Assembly: GCF_947507565.1 (NCBI RefSeq)
Contig: NC_089176.1
Span: 496,001 to 560,000 of the forward strand
DNA length: 64,000 nt
Origin: Oscarella lobularis
Taxonomy: Eukaryota; Porifera; Homoscleromorpha; Homosclerophorida; Oscarellidae
Direction: 5' to 3'
Each line of letters begins with the position of its first letter. Within the stretch, counting starts at the first letter, position 1. Shown in pieces: positions 10,876 to 21,981 of the stretch. The notes beneath the pieces were generated by a model. It made no database searches. It was not told the origin of the DNA and saw only the letters and a list, made by a program, of their open reading frames with translations. A program made the translations under genes and the position numbers.

Positions 10876-13403
10876 ATGATGGGTGGAGTTTGTCTGATTC
10901 TGCTGTGGCTACTCTTACCTTTGTAAGATATCCGGTCTAGATTAAGCATGTATAAATAGAAATTTTGCTTTTAGATCTCGTGCAGGTAATCGATCACCGA
11001 CGGTCGCTTTTTTGAGTGATTCAAATTTGCCCGGACTAAATCAATCACTCATTGATGATCTGGTGAACTTTCTCAAATCGAGCGATATCAAAGTGCTGCA
11101 AATCGACTCCAAAACCCTAGCAAATAGCTCAATATTCAATTCAAATTTGGTTGACTATCTCATTCTGACTCAAGCACCTCTCCTTCCCTATCAACTTCCC
11201 AACGTGACCAAAAATTACGTCCAATATCTCCAAACAGGCGGTCACCTTATTTCAATGGGAGGCAAACCTCCAACCTTGTCAAACGTCTCGCTGGAAGCGA
11301 TTGCCGTCAATATCATGAGTGACTACGAACCGTACGTATTGACTGACGTCACGCTGACGAACTCCGATAGTTCGTCGTATTCCAATGCGTCGGGTTTGTC
11401 CGCCGTGGCGTGGGCATTTTCTAACGAAGCAGATTTCTATCCGTTTGTCGTCGCTCAGGACGAATTCCAGCGACTTGTCGGATACGGATTCTCGCTTTTG
11501 AATAACACCGGTGGTGCCTATAAGGGAAGTAGATGGTGGATCACGGGAATTACAACGCTCGACTTTTACACGTCGGATTTTTTCAAGAAAATCTTGAAGG
11601 CAATTGTGCTTGGGAAATTTGGTGCAAGAGATGCAGCTACAGCAGCTGCAACCCTATTTGCACAAATCGAATCACAGGAAAAATCATTGACTGTGCTGAC
11701 AAATCCAGTCACCGTCTCCTCGAAAGATTTCTCTGATTATCTGAGTCTCAGTGACGATCGTCGATCGATTGTTTATCCCAACGGCGATCGGTACTTCATG
11801 ATCGGTGCCGATTTTTATAGATCGTTGTCCGGAGAGTTTGATGCGGATACTATTGAACGAGATTTTCTCAAAGCCGCTCGAGCCGGGCTGAACACTTTCC
11901 GCATGTTTGGCTATTGCGACGCCTTGGAAAATCAGACGGACGTTCTCAATGCTATTCGACAGGCGTCACTGAAATTTGGCATTCACTGCTTGATTGATAT
12001 GGATTGTAAGCCGGAAAAAGATCCCAGGCAAAAAAATCGAACTGGAGTCGAGTCGACGGCCGTTGCCATAGCACGCGTGCTTCAGAGTGAAAAATGGGTT
12101 CTGGGTTACGACATGTGTAACGAGCCCTATTATTTTGACATCGGTAACATCTATGTCAATGAGACGACGCTGCTGAAGCAAATTTATAATTATACTAATC
12201 ACAAATACAAATTTAGCGATTATCAGCAATGGCTCAATCCTGGATATAGTTCGACGTTTCCCAACGTCGAACACGGGTTACCTATTCCTGACGAATTCGA
12301 GCCTGTCCTGTCCGATATTTCTAATATTTACGGCACGTGGATGAAATGGAGAATCGACGCCATTCGTCAAGTTGAAAATCATTCTCTTCTCACCGTAGGC
12401 TATAACACTCTTTTCGGTCTACTCGACGTCAACGAGGCTCTCGATTTCGTCAGTCACCACGCCTATCCCAACGCGCCTGGATACCAGTTTACAATCAATA
12501 ATTTCACCGATACTCTCGCTGTGCCGACGACAATGGACAGGCTTGCATTGGTGTGGCATCCGTCATCAGATAAAAATACAAAATCCGGTTTTCCTCTCAG
12601 CAAAATTCGTCCAATCAGTTACGGCGAATTCGGAACGTCGAACGGCGACTTGGTAGGACGGAATCCAGACGCGCAATCGTTCGTGGATTTTCAAACGGGA
12701 GCTCTTTACGACATGATGTCCTGGCTTCGAATGCTGTGGAAGGAATTCAGCGGGGCCATTCGATGGCGCCTAAACGACAAGCCGTACACCATGTCGCTGC
12801 GCCAGGAGTCCTATATCGGACCCGACACCAATCAAGAGGTACAGTACGTACAATAAGGACCTTATAAAGAATAATACCTCTCTCGTCTTTTTTTTTCTTC
12901 AGACACATGAAAAATACATGAGGGAAAATAGGTTTGGGTACTACTGGTATGATGGCACGAAGGATGGACGAGCGAAACCCGTTGCTTACTGCACGCGCTT
13001 TCTTAGCGACTACATGCGTTTTACCGAGCGTCAAAGTGACGGAGTTCTGACGATTTTTAAAGCGGATACGCCGATTCATGCTGGTTATGTTTTCAACGCC
13101 AGCAACGCGTTTTTCGTTGGCGATTCTGCTCATTCGTCCAATTGGCTTCAGTTCAGTCCGATGTTTCCGACGTTCGACTCTTGTTCAAATTTGATGATGT
13201 ATTGGAATTCTTCCCACATACGCGTCATGACGTCTGCAGACACGTTGGTATCACTGGATCCTTCTGCGCTCGTGGCAAATCTTTCCGCTGATTCCGTAGA
13301 AGTGATTGGATTCTCCGGTGGATGGAGCAAGAAAGAAAAGACGATATCCATAAAGTGCCTTAGCGGCAGTCCACTATGGATTTCAAATAAAAATCAAACG
13401 TGA
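10876..13403 (+). CDS. secreted clan-A (GH5-like) glycoside hydrolase
   Basis: The first exon encodes MMGGVCLILLWLLLPL, a signal peptide core. A short intron (about 10922-10975) leads to one 1.9-kb exon, and a second intron (about 12839-12902) precedes the last exon. An N-terminal Rossmann-like region resembling glutamine-amidotransferase or ThuA-type domains (VAFLSDSN to GGHLISMGGK) is followed by a TIM-barrel glycosidase. Visible landmarks are YFMIGADFYR, AGLNTFRMFGYCD, LGYDMCNEPYYF (Asn-Glu-Pro, probable acid/base Glu), FVSHHAYP and ISYGEFGTSNGD (probable nucleophile Glu). The C-terminal domain is beta-rich. Many N-glycosylation sequons support secretion. The substrate cannot be stated; mannan, cellulose or other beta-glucans are possible. 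The long, nearly uninterrupted exon is unusual here and might reflect lateral acquisition, but the two introns show it is a resident gene. Confidence 0.8.
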
Positions 13404-13426
13404 CGTGGATTGAAACGCTTTTCTCC

Positions 13427-13432
13427 AATAAA
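13427..13432 (+). terminator. polyadenylation signal of the glycoside hydrolase
   Basis: AATAAA lies 24 bases after the stop codon, a typical position. The transcript would then end close to the 3' end of the convergent AP1AR gene. Confidence 0.5.
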
Positions 13433-13502
13433 TTACCTCACCTCACCCCCCGTGACAAGACTTATTAATACCAATAAAAATTTTCATCATAAACCTTATA
13501 CG

Positions 13503-14147
13503 TCACGAAGCGACGCTCTCATCGAACTCAGTGAACTCGTCGCCGTCCCCCGCCCCCTCGCCGACCTCGATCGCCGAAACGGAACGATTCGCAAGCGATC
13601 GCTTCTTAACCGCTTCGAGAAACATCTCGAAATCCTCGACGTCTTTCTGAACGTCGTCGCCGTCGCTCGCCCCGCCCTCTTCGAGACGCGCATTATCGGG
13701 ATCGTTGAGCCACTCGGTAAACGCGGCGTCCGATGACGACGCCGCGTCGCTTTTCTTCGCTCCCGCGTCTTTTTTTCGTTCCTTGTCGAGCTGAGCGGCG
13801 CGCGCCGCCGCGCGTTTCGCTTCGTAATAGGCCTCCTCTTCGAGCCGAAGATCTTCCTCCTGTTTCGCCATGCGGCGTTCGTATTCGGCGTCGAGTTCGC
13901 GCTGGCGTTGTACGAGACGATCGTAGCGGCCTTCGGCGACCGCTTTCGCTTCTTCGTCGGTGACGAGACCCGTTTTGGGTCGCGTTAGATTGTCGAGAGT
14001 CATGTCGTCGTCATCTGCTTCGAGTAGAGCGTCGACTTCGATCGAAAGTTGGTGTTGGCTGTACGTTGCTTTGTAGTGGGCGCGATTGCCGGCGCCACCG
14101 ATGTCGAAGAGGCCAGAGTTGAAACAACGAGACCCGCAGGAGCCCAT
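13503..14147 (-). CDS. AP1AR: AP-1 complex-associated regulatory protein (gadkin) homologue
   Basis: This is an intronless frame. In vertebrates gadkin links AP-1 vesicles to kinesin and the Arp2/3 complex on endosomal membranes. The start at 14147 gives MGSCGSRCF, an N-myristoylation glycine followed by palmitoylatable cysteines, as in human AP1AR (MGNCCWTQCF); the frame also extends four codons upstream. QLSIEVDALLEAD matches human HLTIEFENLVESD. LVTDEEAKAVAEGRYDRLV, then QRELDAEYERR and EEDLRLEEEAYYEAKRAAAR, match the family's signature helix. The C-terminal region is acidic, with EFTEFDES and FTEWLND as possible adaptor-binding motifs. It has about 215 residues, shorter than the human protein. 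It diverges from SPOUT1. Confidence 0.82.
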   Translation of the reverse strand: MGSCGSRCFNSGLFDIGGAGNRAHYKATYSQHQLSIEVDALLEADDDDMTLDNLTRPKTGLVTDEEAKAVAEGRYDRLVQRQRELDAEYERRMAKQEEDLRLEEEAYYEAKRAAARAAQLDKERKKDAGAKKSDAASSSDAAFTEWLNDPDNARLEEGGASDGDDVQKDVEDFEMFLEAVKKRSLANRSVSAIEVGEGAGDGDEFTEFDESVAS

Positions 14148-14414
14148 GTTCGAAGTCACGCGATACGGCTCTGCGCGACGCGTCCTAATGACGTCACTTG
14201 TTTATCGTCATGTGACGATAGCAAGCAACTGAGGACGAGGAAGAACGAGAATTGCAAAGGCATGTACGGTGTACTGGCGACGAAAAACTGGTGATGTTGT
14301 GCACTTTCACGCTTTCTAGTAGCTATGCCAGTGGCTATAGAAAGATCGTTACTGCGCATGCGACCGTAAAGATGCAATGTCTTACGTCCGCCAACTGAAC
14401 GTTGCAAGAAGTCG
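14148..14414. promoter_or_regulatory. divergent promoter region AP1AR/SPOUT1
   Basis: The 267-base spacer holds both 5' regions. It contains TGACGTCA-like text (near 14190-14197) and GTCATGTGACGATA (near 14208-14221), which are CRE and E-box/USF-like motifs. There is no clear TATA box. Confidence 0.4.
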
Positions 14415-15551
14415 ATGGATAAGAAAGAGAAGAAGATAAGGAAGAAGAGTAGAGCAACACTGGAGGATCCAGAATCTCTCGCATCACCCAGCACGGACAC
14501 ACCATCAAAACGCAGCAAAAACGTCGCCAAGAGCTCGAAAAAGAAACCCAAACGCACCAAATCGTCGGACAGAATCGAAGAAGCTGCAACGACGAATGCA
14601 AAGCCAAACGGACAAGAGCAGGAAAAGATCCCCCGTCCTCCGTCCCGTATGCGTATGCGCACCGTGGCGGTAGCGTTGCCCGGATCGATCCTCGACAACG
14701 CGCAAACGCCCGAACTTCGAACGTATCTCGCCGGTCAAGTGGCGCGCGCCATGGCAATCTTCAACGTCGACGAAGTAATCGTCTTCGACGACGGCACCGT
14801 TCCCGTCGCGTCGTCGTCAAGGCGACAGGCAAGCACGTGCAATCTAATGGCGCGCATTCTGCAATACTTGGAAACGCCTCAATACCTTCGCAAGCCATTC
14901 TTTCCCAAGCACCCAGATCTCCAATACGCCGGCTTGCTGAATCCCCTCGACGCTCCGCATCACGTCCGAGCCAATGACTGCGTTTCTTTTCGCGAGGGAA
15001 TTGTCATCAATCATCCGACGAAGCCGCACAAGGGCTCCTACGTCGACTGCGGTCTCCAAAAAGAGGTCCAAATCGATCGTAAACTCGAACCGGGAACGCG
15101 TGTTACCGTTCGAATGGGAGAAGAGAAAAAACGCGCGTACGTAGGCAAAGCCGTGTCGCCGCACACGCCCAAGACCGAGGGAGGTCTCTATTGGGGTTAC
15201 TCGGTTCGAGTGGCTGACAGCCTCGGTCGAGTCTTCTCTGAGTGTCCTCACGTTGATGGCTATGACGTCACGATCGGTACGTCAGAGCGAGGAAGTGACG
15301 TCAACCTATTGACGTCACTAGACGATTCCACCTGTCACGTCTTGATTGTTTTTGGGGGCGTCAAGGGTATCGAAGCGGCGCTGGAGAACGACGAGAGTCT
15401 TCGCGTATCGGACGCTCGTCATCTGTTTGATTACTGGGTGAACACGTGTCCGAATCAGGGCAGTCGAACGATTCGAACTGAAGAAGCGTTGCTCGTCAGC
15501 TTGGCCGCTTTTCGACGGTTCCTGGACAGAGACGTTAGCTTGAATGCATAA
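14415..15551 (+). CDS. SPOUT1: SPOUT-domain methyltransferase 1 (CENP-32)
   Basis: The protein has 378 residues in a single exon, matching the length of human SPOUT1/C9orf114. A basic Lys-rich N-terminus is followed by MRTVAVALPGSILDNAQTPE, then RTYLAGQVARAMAIFNVDEV and VFDDG, which begin the SPOUT fold. CNLMARILQYLETPQYLRK, FPKHPDLQYAGLLNPLDAPH, EGIVINHP, GSYVDCGL and YWGYSVRVA are family signatures. The C-terminal HVLIVFGGVKGIEAALE matches the AdoMet-binding knot. The family methylates RNA, and the vertebrate protein also acts at kinetochores and spindles. The complete absence of introns contrasts with most neighbours. Confidence 0.93.
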   Translation: MDKKEKKIRKKSRATLEDPESLASPSTDTPSKRSKNVAKSSKKKPKRTKSSDRIEEAATTNAKPNGQEQEKIPRPPSRMRMRTVAVALPGSILDNAQTPELRTYLAGQVARAMAIFNVDEVIVFDDGTVPVASSSRRQASTCNLMARILQYLETPQYLRKPFFPKHPDLQYAGLLNPLDAPHHVRANDCVSFREGIVINHPTKPHKGSYVDCGLQKEVQIDRKLEPGTRVTVRMGEEKKRAYVGKAVSPHTPKTEGGLYWGYSVRVADSLGRVFSECPHVDGYDVTIGTSERGSDVNLLTSLDDSTCHVLIVFGGVKGIEAALENDESLRVSDARHLFDYWVNTCPNQGSRTIRTEEALLVSLAAFRRFLDRDVSLNA

Positions 15552-16560
15552 TGCTATCATTGAATAATTAAATAAATGTCCTTAAAAAGATTCGCGGGGG
15601 TGGTAAATAGTTCCGCCTGATACAGGTGCGTCGCGTCTTCTCGACGACGACGTCGTGATGCCAACGCATAGAAGCCACGTGCGACAATACACCATGTGTG
15701 GAAACCCGCAGAGAGGAAAACGTCAGGAAATGCTGTTGGGAAGCGTGAATTATTAACAAAATACCAGAGGCGCGTGCAAGGACGCGTAGACGTCTCTCCC
15801 GCCCCGGCGGAGCGGCGAGCCCAGTTCCGTGTTTGATCGGCGAGCACGTTCTCAACATATGCGCTTCGACGAAAAGGCGTCCAAATTCGTCGACCTAATG
15901 TAATATGCATGGGGCGACAAGCGGGAGAAAAGGCCGAAACGACTGATAGGCGTGTGCACCGCCCTTTCGGCTTTGGCGCACCGCAGGAGAAGGGCGCCTC
16001 GACGCCCCTGCTGAGCCGGCCACTTTCCCTCTCCTGATTGCCAAATCGAATTAGACAATTGGTGCATTTAGGTTGTTGCCTAGGTAAACCCGACCGAGCA
16101 CGGCTAAATATTTCCTCTCAGCTTCGGCGCATTTCTGGCACGGGCAGCTGTGTTACAGGACCCTAATGGCATTCCCTCAAACGCGGGCCAAACAAATTCG
16201 GCCAATCTGCTGCTCATTTGGAATGCAAATGTGGCGTCTTAGGCCAACATGCCATCGTTTCTAATTCGATCGTGCGACGACGAGATCTCGCCGCCGCGAT
16301 CCGACCAAAGTTTGATCAGCAATGTGCAAACTCGGTTTCGCGCCGCAGACGATCGAGTTCGCGTTTACTCTCTCGCTACCTCTTCCGCCCTCGCTTTACG
16401 AGACGGCGCCCCGCCCCTCCCCTCCCCTCAAGAATCAAATTAGACGGGCACAGCGAGAGAGAGAGACCGCGCATTGGAAAACACACACAGACATTCCCCC
16501 TAGTACAAATAGCGTGACTCCGACGGTGCAGTGCGCATTCAGTAGTCACCTCGACACCCG
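15552..16560. other. long noncoding 5' flank of Noggin
   Basis: About 1 kb carries no supported gene; the open frames on both strands lack homology and conserved structure. It contains the octamer ATGCAAAT (16223-16230) and the text CAAAGTTTGATC (near 16305), which may hold TCF-like half sites. E-box-like CAGCTG occurs near 16147. In a genome with spacers of 40-250 bases this length suggests cis-regulation of Noggin. Confidence 0.5.
16223..16230 (+). promoter_or_regulatory. octamer (POU-type) motif upstream of Noggin
   Basis: A perfect ATGCAAAT lies about 0.35 kb upstream of the presumed 5' UTR exon. A single 8-mer can occur by chance. Confidence 0.25.
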
Positions 16561-16792
16561 GCGTACGTTCAATTTTGCACGAGGTAAGGAAAAGGAACCT
16601 TGTAGCTCACTCCTCACGTACCCACCTTGTTTTTGAGAGAAGCCACACACGGCGAAAATCGCGAGTACGGTGTCCCCTCCTATGTTCCTTTTAGCCCCCA
16701 TTTGGCTTCTTCCGCGCTCGCGGCCGGGCTAATACAGTGGGAACCGCTAGCTGACTAACTGATTGCCGTTGTCTTTTGCACAGAAGCCATCG

Positions 16793-17464
16793 ATGCTGCA
16801 GTCAGCCATTGCAATCTTACCTATTTCGCTTGTGATTGCCGCCGCTCTTTTCAGCGACGCGGCATCCTTCTTGGTGGGGCCGTCGGAGGACACGGGGCCG
16901 CCTCTCAAATTTCCGAAGAAGATATACACACTATCCGAAGTTGTCAACGATGAAAGGGATCTGCCAGAAAAATCCGATTTCTATCTTTCTCCTGAAGTGA
17001 TGAAAAGCACGGTTGACGGCGGCATCGACGAATCCCGCGTATCAGTAACCGGGCCGCGCCCTGTAAAAGAACTATCCCGCGGCAAGCTCGCCTCCAAACT
17101 CGCCTCCGAACTCCACGCGCTCGCGTCGAATCGTTCGACGACGCGTCGAGCGCTTCGTCGACGAATCAACGACGCAATGACGACGCTCGTCGACGCCGCC
17201 GTCGTTGAAGCGACGCCGTGCGCCGTCCAGTGGAAATGGATCACGCTCAGTTCCAAATATTGGCCGCGCCACGTGCGCACGGGAAAGTGTTCGAAGCGAC
17301 ATCGGGAACTGTGCGGCGGCAAGTGTCGCGAGAAATTGGGTGCAATTAATCTGCTTCGCTGGTCGTGTCTCGAGAGCGCTGCGGGCGACAATGACTGCGC
17401 GTCAAAGATGTGGCTATCTATCACGATCGAGAACGTCGTTACCGGCTGTTCCTGTCAGTGCTGA
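16793..17464 (+). CDS. NOG: Noggin, secreted BMP antagonist
   Basis: In vertebrates Noggin binds and blocks BMP ligands outside the cell. The start at 16793 gives MLQSAIAILPISLVIAAALF, a signal peptide. A noncoding first exon ending at 16583 and an intron (16584-16783, GTAAGG to TTTTGCACAG) precede it. The middle of the protein is charged. The C-terminal cystine-knot-like domain carries the family pattern: CAVQWKWITLSSKYWPRHVR, then TGKCSKRHRELCGGKC, INLLRWSC, and a terminal GCSCQC, equivalent to vertebrate FWPRYVKVGSC, LRWRC and ECKCSC. The spacing of cysteines and the WPR motif make this a confident call. The protein has about 223 residues, typical of the family, and the coding sequence is a single exon. 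The heparin-binding basic stretch appears around RRALRRR. Its BMP-binding clip segment is poorly conserved. Confidence 0.9.
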   Translation: MLQSAIAILPISLVIAAALFSDAASFLVGPSEDTGPPLKFPKKIYTLSEVVNDERDLPEKSDFYLSPEVMKSTVDGGIDESRVSVTGPRPVKELSRGKLASKLASELHALASNRSTTRRALRRRINDAMTTLVDAAVVEATPCAVQWKWITLSSKYWPRHVRTGKCSKRHRELCGGKCREKLGAINLLRWSCLESAAGDNDCASKMWLSITIENVVTGCSCQC

Positions 17465-18170
17465 TCTGATTGGAGACGCAAAAACGGCTCTCTAAAGCGT
17501 GCACTTACGTCGGCGGCCGGAAGAAAAAGAGTTCTAACTTAATCTAAATAATAGACAGTTTTGATGTAGGGTATCATTTTATAGTTGGAGGCTCCCTCCC
17601 ACAAAGGGAGATGTTTAGCTCGCGTCTAAGCGTCTATATTTTAGTCTGAGTGTTTGAAAATTATATGATATAGCGTAATTCGACGATGTACGTATTGTGG
17701 ACGCTGCAGGTAGCTCCCCCGCCGATCTGCACACGCAGAGAAAACGTGCATCGACACGCAGTATCTGTGATCGTATGCATGCCCCAAGATGTGCTCTATG
17801 ACACAATTCAGATCGTCTAACAAGATCACTCGCGCCCGCCCGTCATATCGACGAGCCGCCGACGCCGTTCTGGGCCACCGCCAAAGACATAACCTAATGC
17901 CTCTTTTACTATATAAGTACTGATGAAACGGCGCTTTTCAAAGAAGAACCCCCCGCCGCTTTTATTAGTTGAGCGCAACAGAGGTCAGGTCATATGGCGA
18001 AGGAGGAAAGGGGGTAGACAGGGTAACGCAACCAGTTGTCAAATCAAATCCCCCCCCTACGGTACACTCGCTTTCCTAACGAAGCCGGCATCAATACGAT
18101 AACAATCTGTGACCAGTCCGGAGAATAGGAACTCGTGTAAAAAATTGAATCAACTTATTGAACGAGACGA
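17465..18170. other. noncoding 3' flank of Noggin
   Basis: About 0.7 kb without a supported gene. It holds a small hairpin-like CTCCCT...AGGGAG near 17590-17610 and a TATATAAG (17910-17917) with GC-rich text after it, which might start an unannotated noncoding RNA. No tRNA or snRNA was recognised. Confidence 0.45.
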
Positions 18171-21100
18171 CTAGATACCAAATTTAATTTTGTCGTCGAG
18201 ACGACGGCGACGATTGTGATCGTCGTCGTCGTCGCCGTCGCCGTCGCCATCATCGTCGTTGTGAAGTGAATCAATGAATAGAACTAATCTACGCACTAGA
18301 GCAAAATTGTCGTCGTCGCTCGAGCGAAAATCGTTCGCGCGCGGTTTTACTCGACGAAGCGCTTCTAAGATTCGCTCGACTGTTCGTTGGACTTCGCCGC
18401 CGACGAGACGACAGTCGACGACCGATCTACTACAGACAACGAGTCGCCTATCGGCGACGGCGAGACGATAGCGTAGGCGGCGCAGGCGGAGCGCGAGAGC
18501 GCGGGAACGCGGTGCGTCGTTGGGCGCGCGCTCCCGCTCGCCCACGTGTTCGGTCGCGTGCGTGACGACGACGTTGGCGGCGGCGGCGGCGGCGGCGGCG
18601 GCGACCGTACGAAAAACGCCGACGCTTCGAATTTCGGCGTCGCGAACTTTCGACGTAAGATCGGCGACGTGCCGTCTCAACGACGGCAACGATTGGTCGC
18701 CTCCCATCGCCGTCGCCACTCCTCTAACATTTTTCGTCGTCGAATCGACCCAACGTCGACACGCTATGAGTTCGGAAGCGATTCGACGTAGGCGACGATT
18801 CGTCGCTATGCGTTTGTGCGCGTCGCGAAGGCGAACGAGCCGTTCGAGTCGTTCGCTGCGACGCGTCGCGGCGATTCGCGCGCGACGCAAACGCCACAAA
18901 TTGGCGGCGCCTTTGCGCTGATGAGACAGCGTGTCGATCGTCAACGCATGCGTGACGTTGCCCGCGAGAAAGTCGACGAGAGCGCGTATTGAGACGGGAG
19001 CGCGACGCGAATACGCGACGGGCGTGGTTTTTCTGGAAAAAAAGGAAATCCTTGCATAGGACAGTGTGCGATTGCGCGCGCCCGCACGGTAATTAGGGCT
19101 AAAAAGCGATCCCCCGTCCCATTAGCGGGACAAACGATCATTCGAGCGACCGCCGCGGTCTCAAGGTGCGGGGGGATTCGGTTACCCGGAAAAAGTCATC
19201 GAGAGGGCGCGCGCAAAAAAAACGTTCCCCTTGCTCACCGTCCGTCGGGATACAGAATAAGTGCCGGAAGTGAGGCGGGAATTGGGTGCGAAGAAGCCAA
19301 GTCATTCCGGGTTGTGTCGAATCTAAGTGACGTCGAGTGGGTGTGGTGTGGGTGTGTGCGTGGTGCGGGCTTACCTTGCTATGAGAAGCTGATTGTTGTG
19401 TCGCAGAGCGTGTGCAAGTCGGAGTAGGAGCGGCGTGAGCACGGTGCAAAAAACGCACCGTGGAGCGTAGAACAAAACGAGAACGTCCTGTAGAAATCCA
19501 GTCAGCCGGCCGGCCGGGTTCCCCCCTCTTCCTCCCTGTATACCTTTTTCGACTTTATCACGTCGGAAGCGAACGTTTCCCTGGCCAACTCCGCAACGCA
19601 AGCGTCCAGATGAGACGGCAAACACGTCGCCTCGTCGGCGGGAATCGACGCCAGCGTCGGTTCGAGCCGACCGCGCACGAATTTCCATAGAAACGAAGCT
19701 ACGAAAAAAAAAATAAACCACTGAAGAATGCACAGCCAAGCTCTCACCCACCTATAGCTTCTTCACTTATGGTTCGACTCTCCCTATATACATATTGCTT
19801 CCCTTTCTAATCCCCACCAAATTGTCGCATTCGCATTACAATAGTAACAGTTTACGGCTTCCACTCACCCGGCTATCGCTAATGACCAACGCGACGTCGT
19901 CGTCGAGCCGCTCGGCCGACAGCGCTTCGGCATACGCCCAAAACTTGAGCGAGTCCATATAGAATAGATTAATCGCGTGATTACATCCAAAACCATCCAA
20001 CCGATCGAGATACGACGACGTCATTTGACAGCTGTCGTCGACGTCAGACGATCCGGATTCGCGACGACTTGACCATTCATTCCCAAGCTGCGCTTGCGGC
20101 CGCAAAATCGAATAGTAATACTCGCTTAAACCGCACGTATGCACGGGCGACGATTGCGAACGTCCGCCGAGCGGCGACGGCTCGCATCGATGCATTCTCT
20201 CAGCGACACGACGCAGCTGGGGGGGGAGGCAGGAAAAGATAAGGAAAAACCGCGCGCGACTCGCGCAAACCGCGAGACGAGCTAACATTCCGACGAATCG
20301 ACTCACCATATGCAATCTGGGATCTATTCCCGTCGGGTTGCGGTAATGATAACGATGACGACGATGAAGAGGCAAAAATAGAATGAGCGCGGGCTGCCAG
20401 CGCAATTTGGCAACCAGATTGAGAGTATTAAAAAGGACGTTCGTCCGCTGCAAGCGAAGAAGTAAACAAATAAATACATTTCTCATAACGAGCATGTCTT
20501 CGTCGTCGTCCCCGCCCCCCCGCTCCCGCCCCCCTCGGAGTCGAACGAACCCCTAAGACTGTGGAGACATTCTCACAGTGGTTCCTCTTAATTACGCTAC
20601 TACGTGATAGGCGGTCTACAGTACCTTTTCCCAATGCCGAACGATCCACGAGTGGATTGATGACGGCGTCCAGTCGTCGCGATGCGTGTAGACCTGCACG
20701 AAAAAAAAAATATATTTTCCGTAGAGGAATAGTTTGGGGGTTTCGTGCCAAATTTTTCTGATTTGTTCGACAGAGCATCAGCGACGGCGAGCCGGACATG
20801 TTCGCCTCGGCGGCGACCGTTTCGCTAGAAACGACTCCAAAGACGAGCCGATCGCCCACATCTAGATCAGTAGTACAGTAGTCAAATGATCGATTGCGGA
20901 TGCACGACTCTACTCACACTGCCTCAAAGATAGTTTTGCTGCTTTGAGGTAGGCCAAGTATTCGGGCGGTTCGGGATGGAGAACGAAGTCAAAGTAGCCC
21001 AAAACGACTGTCTAATTTCATATATTCTGCATGTCATTATTTCTTTTCTCTGTCTCTCTTCTTACCTCTTCGGTGCCAATAACGGCGTGCAGAATTGTCT

Positions 21101-21981
21101 TCGTTGAAATGTAGAGGAGAGGTCGAAGGACAAGTTCAACAAATTGAATCTAGTAGCGAAAATTTAAACGAGTGCAACGGTATCGTATGTGTTTTTGTGC
21201 ACTGACAATTTCATAGGAACGAAGTCCGCCCACGTATTCAAACGTTTCCTCGCGTCGACTGCAGTAGATCAAAAGTCGCGGGTAAAACGCCAACGGCTCT
21301 CGCTGTCGACACGTCCCACCCAAATACCAGCAGTCAATTGCAACGAAAATGATCTTAGGGAAAGGGAAAGCGAGTTTAATTAATTCATAATTTTTTATAA
21401 AAAATCAGTTTGTGTTTGGGTTGATCTGACTACGGTAAATTTCCTATATCTCCTTTCCTCTCATACATCCGTACCTCGCCATCGAATCGTCGAGCGGCTT
21501 CTGCGTACCAGGCGGCCACTTTTCGGCTCTGTCCCGACCAGGGAGCGTAGAACATGGTCGTCACGAACGGCTCGCGATTCGTCAGCGCTCGTAGCGCTTC
21601 GTGCGAGCCGTTTCGAAGGTCGACCAAGTTGACGGAGTTTGCTGGAAAGATTGACGGACCGATTGGCGGAGGAGCGGGCGCGGTTGTTGCCCTGTAAAGA
21701 AAAAGGAGAAAAGAAGGGCGAACTTAGTTGCTTTAGCGCGGGTCGGTAGCTAATCTAGTCTACTGGAGCAGATGGTGGAGTGTCGAGCCTAAGGACAGAG
21801 CGACGACGATCGTGCCGAAGTGGAGTGTCGATGATAACATTGCTCCTAGAGTTCGCCGCGTTCGCTTTCGTCTTTGCCGTCGTGTCTTCCGTCTCAATTT
21901 CTGCTCGTCTTTGCTATTGCCTTCGTCGTCGCCGTTTTTGTCCTCCTTGCCTTGTGAATCGTGCACGGAAGCATCAAGCAT
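18171..21981 (-). CDS. TXNDC11: thioredoxin domain-containing protein 11
   Basis: TXNDC11 is an ER-membrane protein with thioredoxin-like domains, linked to dual oxidase maturation and ER-associated degradation. The start (21981) precedes a basic stretch and one membrane segment (HFGTIVVALSLGSTLHHLL). The first thioredoxin domain is around 21640-21430, TTMFYAPWSGQSRKVAAW; its active site reads SGQS, where human has CGQS. Middle exons include GCNHAINLFYMDSLKFWAYA, equivalent to human NIYLLDSNLFWLYAE. The last thioredoxin domain (about 19480-19380 and upstream exon) has DVLVLFYAPRCVFCTVL with a complete CVFC. A KTTPVAYSRRAPVSIRALVD strand follows, and then a long basic helical tail with a polyalanine run (about 18575-18602) and an acidic Asp-rich end. 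It lies 102 bases downstream of the preceding minus-strand gene. Confidence 0.82.

Noticed and set aside
15557-16067. Minus-strand open frames upstream of Noggin
   Set aside because: No conserved text, overlapping alternatives in several frames, likely chance.
18274-18921. Plus-strand Arg/Ser-rich open frames
   Set aside because: Antisense to the basic C-terminal tail of TXNDC11, which itself is supported by the thioredoxin exons.
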